The notes under the pieces are model-generated. The model saw nothing but the letters and a program-made list of their open reading frames with translations, did not search any database and had not been told where the DNA came from. This document shows, piece after piece, positions 50,601 to 58,646 of a stretch of DNA of 64,000 nt (position 1 is its first letter; each line of letters starts with the position of its first letter). The DNA lies in NCBI RefSeq assembly GCF_900167975.1, contig NZ_FUZU01000005.1, positions 191,001-255,000 on the forward strand, given 5' to 3'. A program made the translations under genes and the position numbers. Source of the stretch: Ohtaekwangia koreensis. Its GTDB lineage: Bacteria; Bacteroidota; Bacteroidia; Cytophagales; Cyclobacteriaceae.

Positions 50601-53528
50601 TTATTTTGTTAACAAACCATCCAGTGTAACGGATACATAGTATAGTCCTCCGATCGTAGGACCTGCCGCATACTGGATATAGCGATTGTTGAATAAGTTT
50701 GTTCCACCTACTTTCACACTGGTCTTGATGGCTGGCAGGCGATACGTAACCTGTGCATCCACGGTGCTATACGCAGGGATCGATCCGTTCGCCAATGGGC
50801 TTTCCCACAGGAACGACTCTTGCCATCTCCACACAATGTTAAAGCCCAGGTTGGTGATCACTTCACGATTTCCAAACGAAATGTTGGTTGCCCAAGTCGG
50901 TGTGTTGAAGCCGGTAACGAATACATCTTTCTCTTTGTTCTTCGAAATGTTGTTATAGTTTACATTTCCGGAGATCGTAAATTTCTTGTAGAAGTTATAG
51001 GTTACACCGAGTGAAGAGCCGTAGTTCTTATACTTCTGTTTCGCATTGGTATATACACGATAGCGAACCTGACGAGGTGTTCTGTTTGCTGCAAGCATAG
51101 AGATAACAGCATCATCGGTTCCTACTTCAACCTGTTTTGCAGGATCAGGATATTTACCGGTAGCATCTGCAAGGTATGGCACAGCAACTTCTACTTGTCC
51201 TAAAAAGCCATCGTATACATTGGTATAGGCATCAATGTCGATTACCAGTGTGTTGTTGAACAATACGCTTTTATATCCTACTTCGAAGGAGTTAATACGC
51301 TCCGGGCGAGTTGGAGACAAATTGGTATTCTGAAGCAGAGCTCTGTTTTTAAAAGCCGCATCGTTGGTAGTAAGACCAGCCTTTACATCCGCGTTTACAG
51401 CGGCATTGAATGTATTGATCGATGCAAGAGTATAGGAATTGTCCAGGTAGTTCAAACCTTCATTGATATAGGACAATCCACCCACGCGTCTGATATTTCC
51501 ATTATTCACAAAAGATAACGCTTCGAATAAAGAAGGGAAGCGGAAACCATTCTGAAAGGATGCACGGAAGTTATGCTTCTCCGCTACAGTATATACTGCA
51601 GCAATGCGTGGATTTATTTTTGGATTGAATTCAAGGTTATGATCGAGGCGAAGGGATCCAAACAGTTTCAATTTTTCGTTGAACAATGTTTTTGTTATCT
51701 GTGTGAAGAAGCCATATTTGGTATAGTGTACATTGCTTCCATAGCTGCCATCTTCTAATGGAGTATTGCGTTCGGCAACCGGTCTTTTGAAGTCAACGAA
51801 GTTATTTCCATCCGGTATAATTTCATATACACGAAGATCAGCGCCAACCAACAGGTCGATGAACTTCACTTTTTTGGAAAGATCCCACTGAGCATCGGTG
51901 TGATACATGCGACTCATCTGGTGAAGCTTTGCACCACCGGAAGATGTACCGGTAGGAACAGCGCTGATGTGATCCCAGTTGTTGATACCTTTGATCACAT
52001 TCTTCATAGAGTCAAAGCGATATGTACCCGGCTCGTATCGGCCAGCATCGGCAGCAGCTCTTGCAATTCGCATGGCTTCTGCCAACTCTATATCCGGATT
52101 CGCATTGAGTGTACCCTGCAGTGAAGCTTTAAATTTATCACGCCATGCGTTATTCGAAAGATGTGAAAGATCAAGGTTATCAGACAATGGTTTCAGGTTG
52201 TAAGAGTCTCCTGTATTCTCAAGAGAAACATACGAACGAATGGAGTAGTTAGCACCTTTCAATTCAAGCTTGTGATTTTGTACCCTCGTGTTATCAAGTT
52301 GTATTTTATTACCGCGTTGAAATAAACCATCGAGTAAACCAAATCTATAGCTATAGCTTAATTCAGCGTTACTTCCGATTTTATAGTGAAGCGCAGCATC
52401 AACTTTTATATTGTCAACCTTGCCAGGGACAAGATCTTTTTCCCAATAGCCAGTTCTTCTTACAACAAAAGATTGATTAGCTACCCCGTCATAGTTTATA
52501 CCACTCACTGTAACAGCGTTGCTACCACTGTCATCACCATATTTATTCCAGGCATCATAAGCAGGATGATCGGCTACATTTAGTTCGGGATAGGAAGGAT
52601 TACCTGTGCCTGCTGTTCCGTTTGGATTCTGATCCGTTTTTGTATTTCCACGCCAGTCAGTAGCACGCAGGTAACTTGCATTTATTTTAAAAGCGAATTT
52701 ATTATTGAATGCTTTTGCATAGCGGACTGCTGTCTCCGTTAAAACACTGGGATCGTAATCTATACCATCTACATGGTTTACACCCGTCTTCTGATATATA
52801 CTTAGACCCTGGTATAAAAATGGACTTTTGGTAATGAGGTTAGCCATACCGTTGATTGCATTCATACCATATAGGGCAGAGGCAGCACCAGGTGTTATCT
52901 CAACGCTTTCTATATCGAGCTCTGTCGGGCCGATGGCATTTCCCAGTGGTACACCAAGTGTAGCGGCTTGCATATCAACACCATCTACAACCTGCACGAA
53001 ACGAAAGTTGTTGGGTATATTAAATCCTCTGGTGTTCGGTACTTTAAAAGTGATACTCGAAGTTGTCATCTGCACACCCTTTACATTTTCAAGGGCATCA
53101 TAAAAACTTGGAGCCGGTGTTTCTCTGATCGCCCGTATATCCAGTTTTTCTATGGCTACAGGAGATTTAAGTTGAGACTCTTCTACGCGTGAAGCAGTGA
53201 TCACAACTTCTTCGCCTAGTAAAGCACTTGGATTTAATTTCAGGTTGATTACATCATTGGGTGATGACACAGTAATTTCTTCTGTTCTATACCCTACGAA
53301 AGAAGCCATCAACGTAACCGGAAGTTGCTTGACAGTAAGTGAGAACTTACCGGATGCATCTGTTACTGTACCAAGCACAGTACCTTTTACAGCGATGTTT
53401 ACACCGGGAAGAGCATCCTGTGTTTCACCATCGGTGATGCTTCCGCTGATTTGATTTTGTGCCTGTGCGAGGGAGCTGGCTGAGATGAGAAAAAATAAAA
53501 CGAGAACCTGGTGGTAGTATCTTTTCAT
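50601..53528 (-). CDS. TonB-dependent receptor with carboxypeptidase-regulatory-like domain
   Basis: The 975-residue outer-membrane protein has a signal peptide (MKRYYHQVLVLFFLISASSL). A CarboxypepD_reg-like domain lies at about 26-105 (GSITDGETQDALPGVNIAVK), the plug at about 113-235 (EEVVITASRVEESQLKSPVA, RGFN-type motif, TPGAASALYGMNAINGMANL) and a 22-strand barrel to the end (NLFNNRYIQYAAGPTIGG). It takes up a scarce solute using TonB energy. No SusD-like partner is next to it, so the substrate is probably not a glycan. Its promoter carries the shared palindrome (see 53564-53600), so expression is probably tied to the Rrf2-type regulator. Confidence 0.93.
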   Translation of the reverse strand: MKRYYHQVLVLFFLISASSLAQAQNQISGSITDGETQDALPGVNIAVKGTVLGTVTDASGKFSLTVKQLPVTLMASFVGYRTEEITVSSPNDVINLKLNPSALLGEEVVITASRVEESQLKSPVAIEKLDIRAIRETPAPSFYDALENVKGVQMTTSSITFKVPNTRGFNIPNNFRFVQVVDGVDMQAATLGVPLGNAIGPTELDIESVEITPGAASALYGMNAINGMANLITKSPFLYQGLSIYQKTGVNHVDGIDYDPSVLTETAVRYAKAFNNKFAFKINASYLRATDWRGNTKTDQNPNGTAGTGNPSYPELNVADHPAYDAWNKYGDDSGSNAVTVSGINYDGVANQSFVVRRTGYWEKDLVPGKVDNIKVDAALHYKIGSNAELSYSYRFGLLDGLFQRGNKIQLDNTRVQNHKLELKGANYSIRSYVSLENTGDSYNLKPLSDNLDLSHLSNNAWRDKFKASLQGTLNANPDIELAEAMRIARAAADAGRYEPGTYRFDSMKNVIKGINNWDHISAVPTGTSSGGAKLHQMSRMYHTDAQWDLSKKVKFIDLLVGADLRVYEIIPDGNNFVDFKRPVAERNTPLEDGSYGSNVHYTKYGFFTQITKTLFNEKLKLFGSLRLDHNLEFNPKINPRIAAVYTVAEKHNFRASFQNGFRFPSLFEALSFVNNGNIRRVGGLSYINEGLNYLDNSYTLASINTFNAAVNADVKAGLTTNDAAFKNRALLQNTNLSPTRPERINSFEVGYKSVLFNNTLVIDIDAYTNVYDGFLGQVEVAVPYLADATGKYPDPAKQVEVGTDDAVISMLAANRTPRQVRYRVYTNAKQKYKNYGSSLGVTYNFYKKFTISGNVNYNNISKNKEKDVFVTGFNTPTWATNISFGNREVITNLGFNIVWRWQESFLWESPLANGSIPAYSTVDAQVTYRLPAIKTSVKVGGTNLFNNRYIQYAAGPTIGGLYYVSVTLDGLLTK

Positions 53529-53563
53529 ACAATTTTAACTCTATAGTATTGGTAGATTTATGG

Positions 53564-53600
53564 CAAAAGTAGAACTATTTCCTACTAAGTCAATAGAGTT
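53564..53600 (-). promoter_or_regulatory. TonB receptor promoter with shared palindrome
   Basis: On the minus strand TTG (53593-53591) is followed after exactly 19 bases by TACTTTTG (53571-53564), a perfect fit to TTG-N19-TAnnTTTG. The palindrome CCTACTAAGTCAATAGAG (53581-53598) covers the -33 element, which suggests that the bound regulator blocks or modifies polymerase entry. The start codon lies about 30 bases downstream of the predicted transcript start. Confidence 0.78.
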
Positions 53601-53733
53601 AAGGGATTTATTTAAGAATGACAGGCCTAACGACCAGCAGGCAATAGAAAAAAACGGCTATATCGCACCATAAAGCCGATATAGCCGTTGAATCTTGATG
53701 TTTATAGCACTACGTGATTCCTTATATAGTATG

Positions 53734-55014
53734 TTAACTGAAGAGGAGATACGCTATAATCAGCGTGACAATAATGTTGAACCCTTGTGCGATCAGGAAA
53801 GCGTATAAGGGCTTTTTGCTATTTTCGTTGAACAAGTCTGAGAACTTTGTTTCCAGTCCGATGCTGGTAAAGGCAAGTACGAACCAAAGCGTTTGTATAC
53901 TCTTCAAACTATCTTTTACAGAACTCACAGCTTCAGGACTAAGCGCAAAAGAGAAGATGAGCGATGCCGCTACAAATCCGATGACAAATTTCGGAAAGCG
54001 CTCCCAGATTAATCCCAACGAAGGTTTTGTTACTTTGCCATCCGCCTGACTTTTGCCGGTATAGGTCCAATATATACTGATCACAAAAGCTGCTACACCC
54101 AGTAAAACATTTTGCGAGAATTTTACAATGGTGCTGATCTTTAATGCAGTTTCGCCCACCAATGTACCAGAGGCCACTACTGCACCCGTTGTATCTATAC
54201 TTCCACCAAGCCATGCACCGGTTACCTCCTGCGAAAAGTGAAAATAGTTGGCGATATAGGGCATGAAAATCATCATGGGGATAGCTACAATCAATACCAA
54301 TGAAATGACATATGACAGTTTTTTTGAATCTCCCTGTATAGCTCCTGCGGTTGCTATAGCAGCGGATACCCCACAGATCGATACAGCACTTGAAATCATC
54401 ATGGTTAATTCATCGTCTAGTTTGAATTTTTTACAAACCCAATATGCGAAGTACCATACACTGAGTACAACGGCTAGAGCCTGAACAAGGCCAAGCGCAC
54501 CCGCCTTAAGAATGTCTGAAAAGATTACACCGGTGCCCAGCAATACAAGACCAATCTTTACAAATAACTCTGTAGAAAGCGTTGCGCGAAACCACTCGGG
54601 AAGATTGATGGTATTGCTGATCAACAAGCCGATGGATAAGCTGAAGATTACAGCTTCCAGGTTAAGTGATTTTATCGCACTGTTACCTGCCAGTAACACT
54701 GCGATTATGGTTAAGATATATAGTATAGGAAAAACGATCAGGAAATTCTTCCATGGTTTTCCGGTGAGCAATGCACCCACTATGGCAATCAGGAAAGTAT
54801 ATATGAACTGTGCACCAATACTCCCTATATTATGAGTGGAAAATATTTTTTTGGTAAGATCATGGCCCTCTTTCCAGGAGAAGGATGGTGTTGGAATAAT
54901 AAACAAGACAAGCGAAAACAGGATGGTGATTCCTCCCAATATAACGGCCGTCCAATCTTCGTGTAGTGAAACGCTTTTCTTTGTACCTATAGTCTGCGCT
55001 GTAGTCGTATCCAT
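53734..55014 (-). CDS. YeiH-family (UPF0324) putative sulfate exporter
   Basis: The 426-residue protein has about ten to eleven membrane helices. The YeiH family pattern is clear: ALLTGKPWKNFLIVFPILYI, the IKIGLVLLGTGVIFSDILKA-like block, MMISSAVSICGVSAAIATAG and the central VTGAWLGGSIDTTGAVVASG with LVGETALKISTIVKFSQNVL. Members are annotated as putative sulfate exporters; direct proof is limited. It has a leader of about 325 bases behind a promoter with the same palindrome as the TonB receptor. This links it to a likely sulfur-response regulon. Confidence 0.92.
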   Translation of the reverse strand: MDTTTAQTIGTKKSVSLHEDWTAVILGGITILFSLVLFIIPTPSFSWKEGHDLTKKIFSTHNIGSIGAQFIYTFLIAIVGALLTGKPWKNFLIVFPILYILTIIAVLLAGNSAIKSLNLEAVIFSLSIGLLISNTINLPEWFRATLSTELFVKIGLVLLGTGVIFSDILKAGALGLVQALAVVLSVWYFAYWVCKKFKLDDELTMMISSAVSICGVSAAIATAGAIQGDSKKLSYVISLVLIVAIPMMIFMPYIANYFHFSQEVTGAWLGGSIDTTGAVVASGTLVGETALKISTIVKFSQNVLLGVAAFVISIYWTYTGKSQADGKVTKPSLGLIWERFPKFVIGFVAASLIFSFALSPEAVSSVKDSLKSIQTLWFVLAFTSIGLETKFSDLFNENSKKPLYAFLIAQGFNIIVTLIIAYLLFS

Positions 55015-55164
55015 TTTTAGAAGAATGATTTTATTAAAACCTTATAAATGTAATCAACTCTGCAATAGATAGAAAGTAAAAATACGGGAGCAAACGATCA
55101 GAGAGGAAGTGAGATTCCCGGTGATTGATGTAGAAGGATTACGGTTAACGGCCAGAGGATTGGC

Positions 55165-55236
55165 GGCTACGGAATGCACCAATGTCTTTAGAGAAATTCC
55201 ACCAAAAAATCTTTAAGACCGGTGCATCCGGAAGCC
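55165..55236 (-). other. Large hairpin in the yeiH-type leader
   Basis: GGCTACGGAATGCACC (55165-55180) faces GGTGCATCCGGAAGCC (55221-55236), 13 of 16 bases pairing, with an inner pair GTCTTTA/TTAAGAC around an A-rich loop. The segment is more GC-rich than its flanks. It lies in the leader of the transporter gene. On the coding strand it also contains a 16-codon frame from an ATG at 55238 to TAA at 55188 with one Cys. It may be a structured leader, a small coding frame, or a passenger repeat. Confidence 0.45.
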
Positions 55237-55327
55237 ATTTACTTTTAACCAATCAGTAAGGGATTTACATGATCAGCTTACAAACACGAACCTGATAAGA
55301 TAAATATATACTTGTTCCTTTTTTGAT

Positions 55328-55375
55328 CTCTACTAAATCTATAGACAAATATATGTTGGATAATTTTATGTACAA
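55328..55375 (-). promoter_or_regulatory. YeiH-type transporter promoter with shared palindrome
   Basis: On the minus strand TTG (55375-55373) is followed after exactly 19 bases by TATATTTG (55353-55346). The palindrome CTCTACTAAATCTATAGAC (55328-55346) follows at the transcript start, a place typical for a repressor. The gene start is about 315 bases downstream, so a long leader is made. Confidence 0.78.
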
Positions 55376-55393
55376 GCATTCGCGAATTTTTTT

Positions 55394-56329
55394 TTAAATA
55401 GTGAGTGCTATTTCTTTTATTTTCTGGAGCCGTTGTTCCAGGTAGTTGGTCAGTTGATCGAACGGATTAAAATCCAAACCATCCACACCAATGCTCAACG
55501 AACTGGTATGTGGGCGGATAGCATAGAAGTAAACGTTGTTTGTTTTGCGGTCAATGATATACTCAATGCTGCCAACATCAATGAGTGCCGCATGAGCAAT
55601 TTTTTCCAATGCCTGGGTAATCTCTATAGACGGCGTAAATATATTCGCCTTGACTTCGATAGACCAGGCATCGGGTTGATCGCCTGCATGAAAAACTTTT
55701 ACCGCGTATAGAACCTGGCCATTCAAAATTTCTGCTCGCAGAATATGGTTTCCTTTCGGCTGAATATACTCTTGCACGACCAACGACTTATCTCCATTCA
55801 AACGCAATTCATCGTTGATGAGTACATTGACCAATTCACTGATAGACTCAAACCGCTGCGTAGCAATGTGGTCGTTAATGCCGTTACTCTTTATAAGAAT
55901 AGGAAAGTTAAGTTCATTGCCGGCTGCAAGCAGTTGATCGATACTGCTGACAACACGTGTTTTCGGAAAAGATATACCCAGCGAAGCAAATACTGCCAGC
56001 TGCCGCGACTTCGTGCTAAGGATTTCCGTAACACGGGCTCCATTAATTATTTTACTGCTGTTGTGTATACCATTTAACTTCTCCACATGTTTTACATATT
56101 CTATAGTCTGTGCTATACCCAGTGCGTTGTGTGTGAGGTATGGCGGAGAGCTCATGTCGTTAAATACAAGACTATAGGGAACTTCGTATTGGGCAGGGTC
56201 ATATAAATGATCCGCCGGATTAATGATGTCAAACGCAATTCCCCGGTTATAAAGTTTTTCAAACAAAGGGTTGTATTGCTCCGAGTGCCCGTAAATAATA
56301 CCAATTGGTTTATCAAAAAATGAAAGCAT
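55394..56329 (-). CDS. ATP-grasp-type protein
   Basis: The 311-residue protein from the ATG at 56329 (MLSFFDKPIGIIYGHSEQYN) has an N-terminal pre-grasp region. An ATP-grasp domain covers about 100-300: TKSRQLAVFASLGISFPKTR, FPILIKSNGINDHIATQRFE, LVVQEYIQPKGNHILRAEIL and LIDVGSIEYIIDRKTNNVYF. The RimK/glutathione-synthetase-like group joins a carboxylate to an amine or thiol with ATP. It forms an operon with the PhyH-type gene 46 bases upstream. It stands under a promoter with the shared palindrome and a cysteine-rich leader peptide, which suggests work on a sulfur compound. Confidence 0.82.
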   Translation of the reverse strand: MLSFFDKPIGIIYGHSEQYNPLFEKLYNRGIAFDIINPADHLYDPAQYEVPYSLVFNDMSSPPYLTHNALGIAQTIEYVKHVEKLNGIHNSSKIINGARVTEILSTKSRQLAVFASLGISFPKTRVVSSIDQLLAAGNELNFPILIKSNGINDHIATQRFESISELVNVLINDELRLNGDKSLVVQEYIQPKGNHILRAEILNGQVLYAVKVFHAGDQPDAWSIEVKANIFTPSIEITQALEKIAHAALIDVGSIEYIIDRKTNNVYFYAIRPHTSSLSIGVDGLDFNPFDQLTNYLEQRLQKIKEIALTI

Positions 56330-56375
56330 GGTTGTAGTTTTTTCTAACAAAAATATAGCGTGCGTCTTCTAAAAT

Positions 56376-57224
56376 TTATGCTGCTCTTCTGAAAGCAGGG
56401 ATCAGGTTTTTGTGCTTCTTACTGCCTACGAGTGGCAACAAGTGCAGGTATAGGGGAGTAGTACTCTTTTCAGTTTTAGGATTGTATTTACCAACGATCA
56501 TCGGTATATACATTACTCTTCTGCGGCTTGCAGCGCCTGTTAAAGGTGATGGCGCCACACGATGCCAGATTCTTCCGTCATGAATAACCAGGTCGCCAGC
56601 GTTTGCTTCAACAAGCACTTCATTCTTGTCGTCATAATTATTCAAATAGTATTTCTTGCGAAAGAGTAGATCCCAAAGTCCTTGTTTATGCGTGCCAGGC
56701 AAAACACGCAGTCCACCTTTATCAGCAGTGGAGTCATCGAGATAAAAACCGATGTTAAGCATAGGCGCTACTTTCTTGCCATAAAATATATCACGAGCGC
56801 TATCCGTATGCCAGCCCATGTGGTAAAAATTACTTCCTTCACTATTTACATAGTGATTGAACACTACACCATCTTTTTCTTCAAGACCAAGGCGTGCGCC
56901 TTTGGGCATTAAAACGCGAAGCGCATCAAGTGCAGGGTTATTTGCAAATTGGTTAACCGCTTCACTATGTTGATTTGTAAATGCAAATCGTTGTACGATG
57001 GTTTCTCCATTTTCATCAACACCATATTTAATAGGAACACCATTTATTTTCTGAACATTTTCTTTCACCCATCTGCGTTGAACCTGCTCAGTCGATTGTA
57101 TGATCGCGTCTACAGTTTCCTGCGATGCATATTTTTCAAAATGAATGAAGCCATTCTTCTGGAAGAAATTAATTTGTTCTTCTGTTAATATACCTTCGAA
57201 AGTAAATTTTTTATAAGTAGCCAT
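56376..57224 (-). CDS. Phytanoyl-CoA dioxygenase (PhyH) family protein
   Basis: The 282-residue protein carries the 2-oxoglutarate/Fe(II) site: H139 and D141 in GWHTDSARD, the distal H221 in IWHRVAPSP, and an Arg in the SRRRVMYIP segment. The N-terminal FFQKNGFIHFEKYASQETVD is typical of PhyH proteins. It oxidises a small substrate; members act on phytanoyl-CoA, phosphonates or other metabolites, so the substrate is open. It is the first gene of a two-gene unit with the ATP-grasp gene, behind a cysteine-rich leader peptide and the shared palindrome. A sulfur-scavenging or thiol-biosynthetic role is inferred. Confidence 0.88.
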   Translation of the reverse strand: MATYKKFTFEGILTEEQINFFQKNGFIHFEKYASQETVDAIIQSTEQVQRRWVKENVQKINGVPIKYGVDENGETIVQRFAFTNQHSEAVNQFANNPALDALRVLMPKGARLGLEEKDGVVFNHYVNSEGSNFYHMGWHTDSARDIFYGKKVAPMLNIGFYLDDSTADKGGLRVLPGTHKQGLWDLLFRKKYYLNNYDDKNEVLVEANAGDLVIHDGRIWHRVAPSPLTGAASRRRVMYIPMIVGKYNPKTEKSTTPLYLHLLPLVGSKKHKNLIPAFRRAA

Positions 57225-57349
57225 GATATTTTAAATTTTAAGTTTTTGTTATAGTTAGCAGTATGTTGAATCGATCCGTTCAACATCGACATGTTGATAG
57301 TATATGAACCATTTACATGTCTCATCTTTTGGAACAATAAGTCCCGGTC

Positions 57350-57370
57350 ACATTCTCTTTAGGAGAATGT
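57350..57370 (-). other. Hairpin between leader peptide and PhyH gene
   Basis: ACATTCTC and GAGAATGT pair over 8 bp around a five-base loop. It lies 46 bases after the end of the leader peptide and about 125 bases before the PhyH start. No T-run follows, so it is not a simple terminator. It could form part of a translational switch. Confidence 0.4.
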
Positions 57371-57416
57371 ATTTTACTCGTCTTAAATTTTAATAGGGGA
57401 ATTTCAAAAGGCCGAA

Positions 57417-57506
57417 TCAACAACAACAGTTGTGCATGCAACGATTTGTATAGATAGCCTGTGGATGCATACTACTACGAACGGAGAATTCTTTTCTGTG
57501 TTTCAT
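57417..57506 (-). CDS. 29-residue cysteine-rich leader peptide
   Basis: An ATG at 57506 opens a 29-codon frame ending at TGA (57417-57419). The peptide starts MKHRKEFSVRSSMHPQ and ends NRCMHNCCC, with four cysteines in the last seven residues and a final Cys-Cys-Cys. It lies within the leader of the dioxygenase operon, about 140 bases after the predicted transcript start. Strings of cysteine codons just before a stop are a hallmark of leader peptides that sense cysteinyl-tRNA through ribosome stalling. No family was recognised. It is too short to be a typical gene, and the evidence is composition and place. Confidence 0.6.
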   Translation of the reverse strand: MKHRKEFSVRSSMHPQAIYTNRCMHNCCC

Positions 57507-57648
57507 GTTAGTTAAAATTTTATAGTTCCAATTTTTTTATTGGTAGGAATTAGCACCTTTTCAGCTTGGCAGCTGATAGGTTGCTAGGGGATCGCTGAGC
57601 CTATTCTCTACTCCCTTCTGTATAAAATCAATCTGGTGAGAATTGATT

Positions 57649-57697
57649 TGTCTACTAAATCGATAGACAAATGTAGGTATTGATTTTTAATGCACAA
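57649..57697 (-). promoter_or_regulatory. PhyH operon promoter with shared palindrome
   Basis: On the minus strand TTG (57697-57695) is followed after exactly 19 bases by TACATTTG (57675-57668). The palindrome GTCTACTAAATCGATAGAC (57650-57668) lies at the transcript start. This is the most symmetric of the four copies. The leader to the PhyH start is over 400 bases and encodes the cysteine-rich peptide. Confidence 0.8.
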
Positions 57698-57748
57698 TAC
57701 TTTCTGAAAAAATATTTAAAAAATTTTTAATAGCAGGGAGGTAAAACA

Positions 57749-57775
57749 AAAGAGCCTGCAATGTGCAGGCTCTTT
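57749..57775 (-). terminator. Terminator after the sigma/anti-sigma/DUF4097 operon
   Basis: AAAGAGCCTGCA pairs perfectly with TGCAGGCTCTTT around an ATG loop. On the minus strand it is followed by TGTTTTAC. It lies 45 bases past the last DUF4097 gene. Confidence 0.87.
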
Positions 57776-57819
57776 ATTATACAAAGATTATAAAGGACAA
57801 TATTGAAATCAGGAAAGAG

Positions 57820-58563
57820 TCAGTTCGCCTTGCGTAAGTACACGTTACCATATTTTGATTCAAAGCTATAGCGTGGCCCATTACCAGGTTTTGCAGAAAC
57901 ATAGGTGTGGAAGTTTTCCTGCTTGCCGGGTGCACCACCAAACTTGGTCTCCAGGTTTGTATAGATCTCACCATAGTTTGTTTCTGCGCTCAGCTCTCCC
58001 GTTGCTTTTTCTGAAAGCGCGGCATCTACAGCGCCATACGTTGATGTTACAGCAAGAGGACCTATAAATTCTTTAATCTCTACCGTGCCATATACAGATT
58101 CGATACGCGTTTCAAAATTGCGGGGAACTTTAATCTCCAGTTGTATATCCATATCAACACCGGATGACATCATGTCAAATTTACCTTTGCCATTCTGCTC
58201 CTGATATTTATGTAACTCTTCTTTACTTTTAAATGTGATTGTTTGCGAGCCGTCTTTAATGGTATAGCGTTGTGGCAAGCCTTTTAAATTGACAATCTGA
58301 TTACGAATGGTAACGGTGTTTCCCTGGGTTGACGCTTCAAGTATAAATGCATCGTCATTTTCTCCGTTGTTAATGCTGGCAGTTCCCTGGATCGAGATTT
58401 CATTTTTGTCCCAGGTGCTGACACGAACCAACTCGGGATAATCAAAGTGCATTACTATTTTTTGTCCCGGTTGTATAGCTACCGATTTATTGATAGCTGT
58501 TTGAGCATAGTCTTTCAGCGGTGCGATGAGCGCGACTATGACGAACAGTATATTGGTTTTCAT
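57820..58563 (-). CDS. DUF4097 family exported protein (second of pair)
   Basis: The 247-residue product has a signal peptide (MKTNILFVIVALIAPLKDYA). The DUF4097 beta-helix-like repeat region follows (LEIKVPRNFETRIESVYGTV, EIKEFIGPLAVTSTYGAVDA, TGELSAETNYGEIYTNLETK, and SFESKYGNVYLRK at the end). It is the last gene of the sigma operon. The protein is probably extracytoplasmic, and its role is unknown. Confidence 0.88.
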   Translation of the reverse strand: MKTNILFVIVALIAPLKDYAQTAINKSVAIQPGQKIVMHFDYPELVRVSTWDKNEISIQGTASINNGENDDAFILEASTQGNTVTIRNQIVNLKGLPQRYTIKDGSQTITFKSKEELHKYQEQNGKGKFDMMSSGVDMDIQLEIKVPRNFETRIESVYGTVEIKEFIGPLAVTSTYGAVDAALSEKATGELSAETNYGEIYTNLETKFGGAPGKQENFHTYVSAKPGNGPRYSFESKYGNVYLRKAN

Positions 58564-58646
58564 AGTGAGGAAGTTTTAGTGTATAGTAAAGAGATATGTC
58601 TTTATTGCTGGCTGGTATCGGACCGATACCAGCCAGCGCTTCAGAT

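Noticed and set aside
50366-50629. Plus-strand frame of 87 codons in the gap before the TonB receptor
   Set aside because: It spans the receptor terminator and runs into the antisense of the receptor gene; composition is not protein-like.
55090-55260. SAM-type riboswitch in the YeiH leader
   Set aside because: The conserved SAM-I core is not present, and I could not fit any known riboswitch consensus. Only the hairpin is reported.
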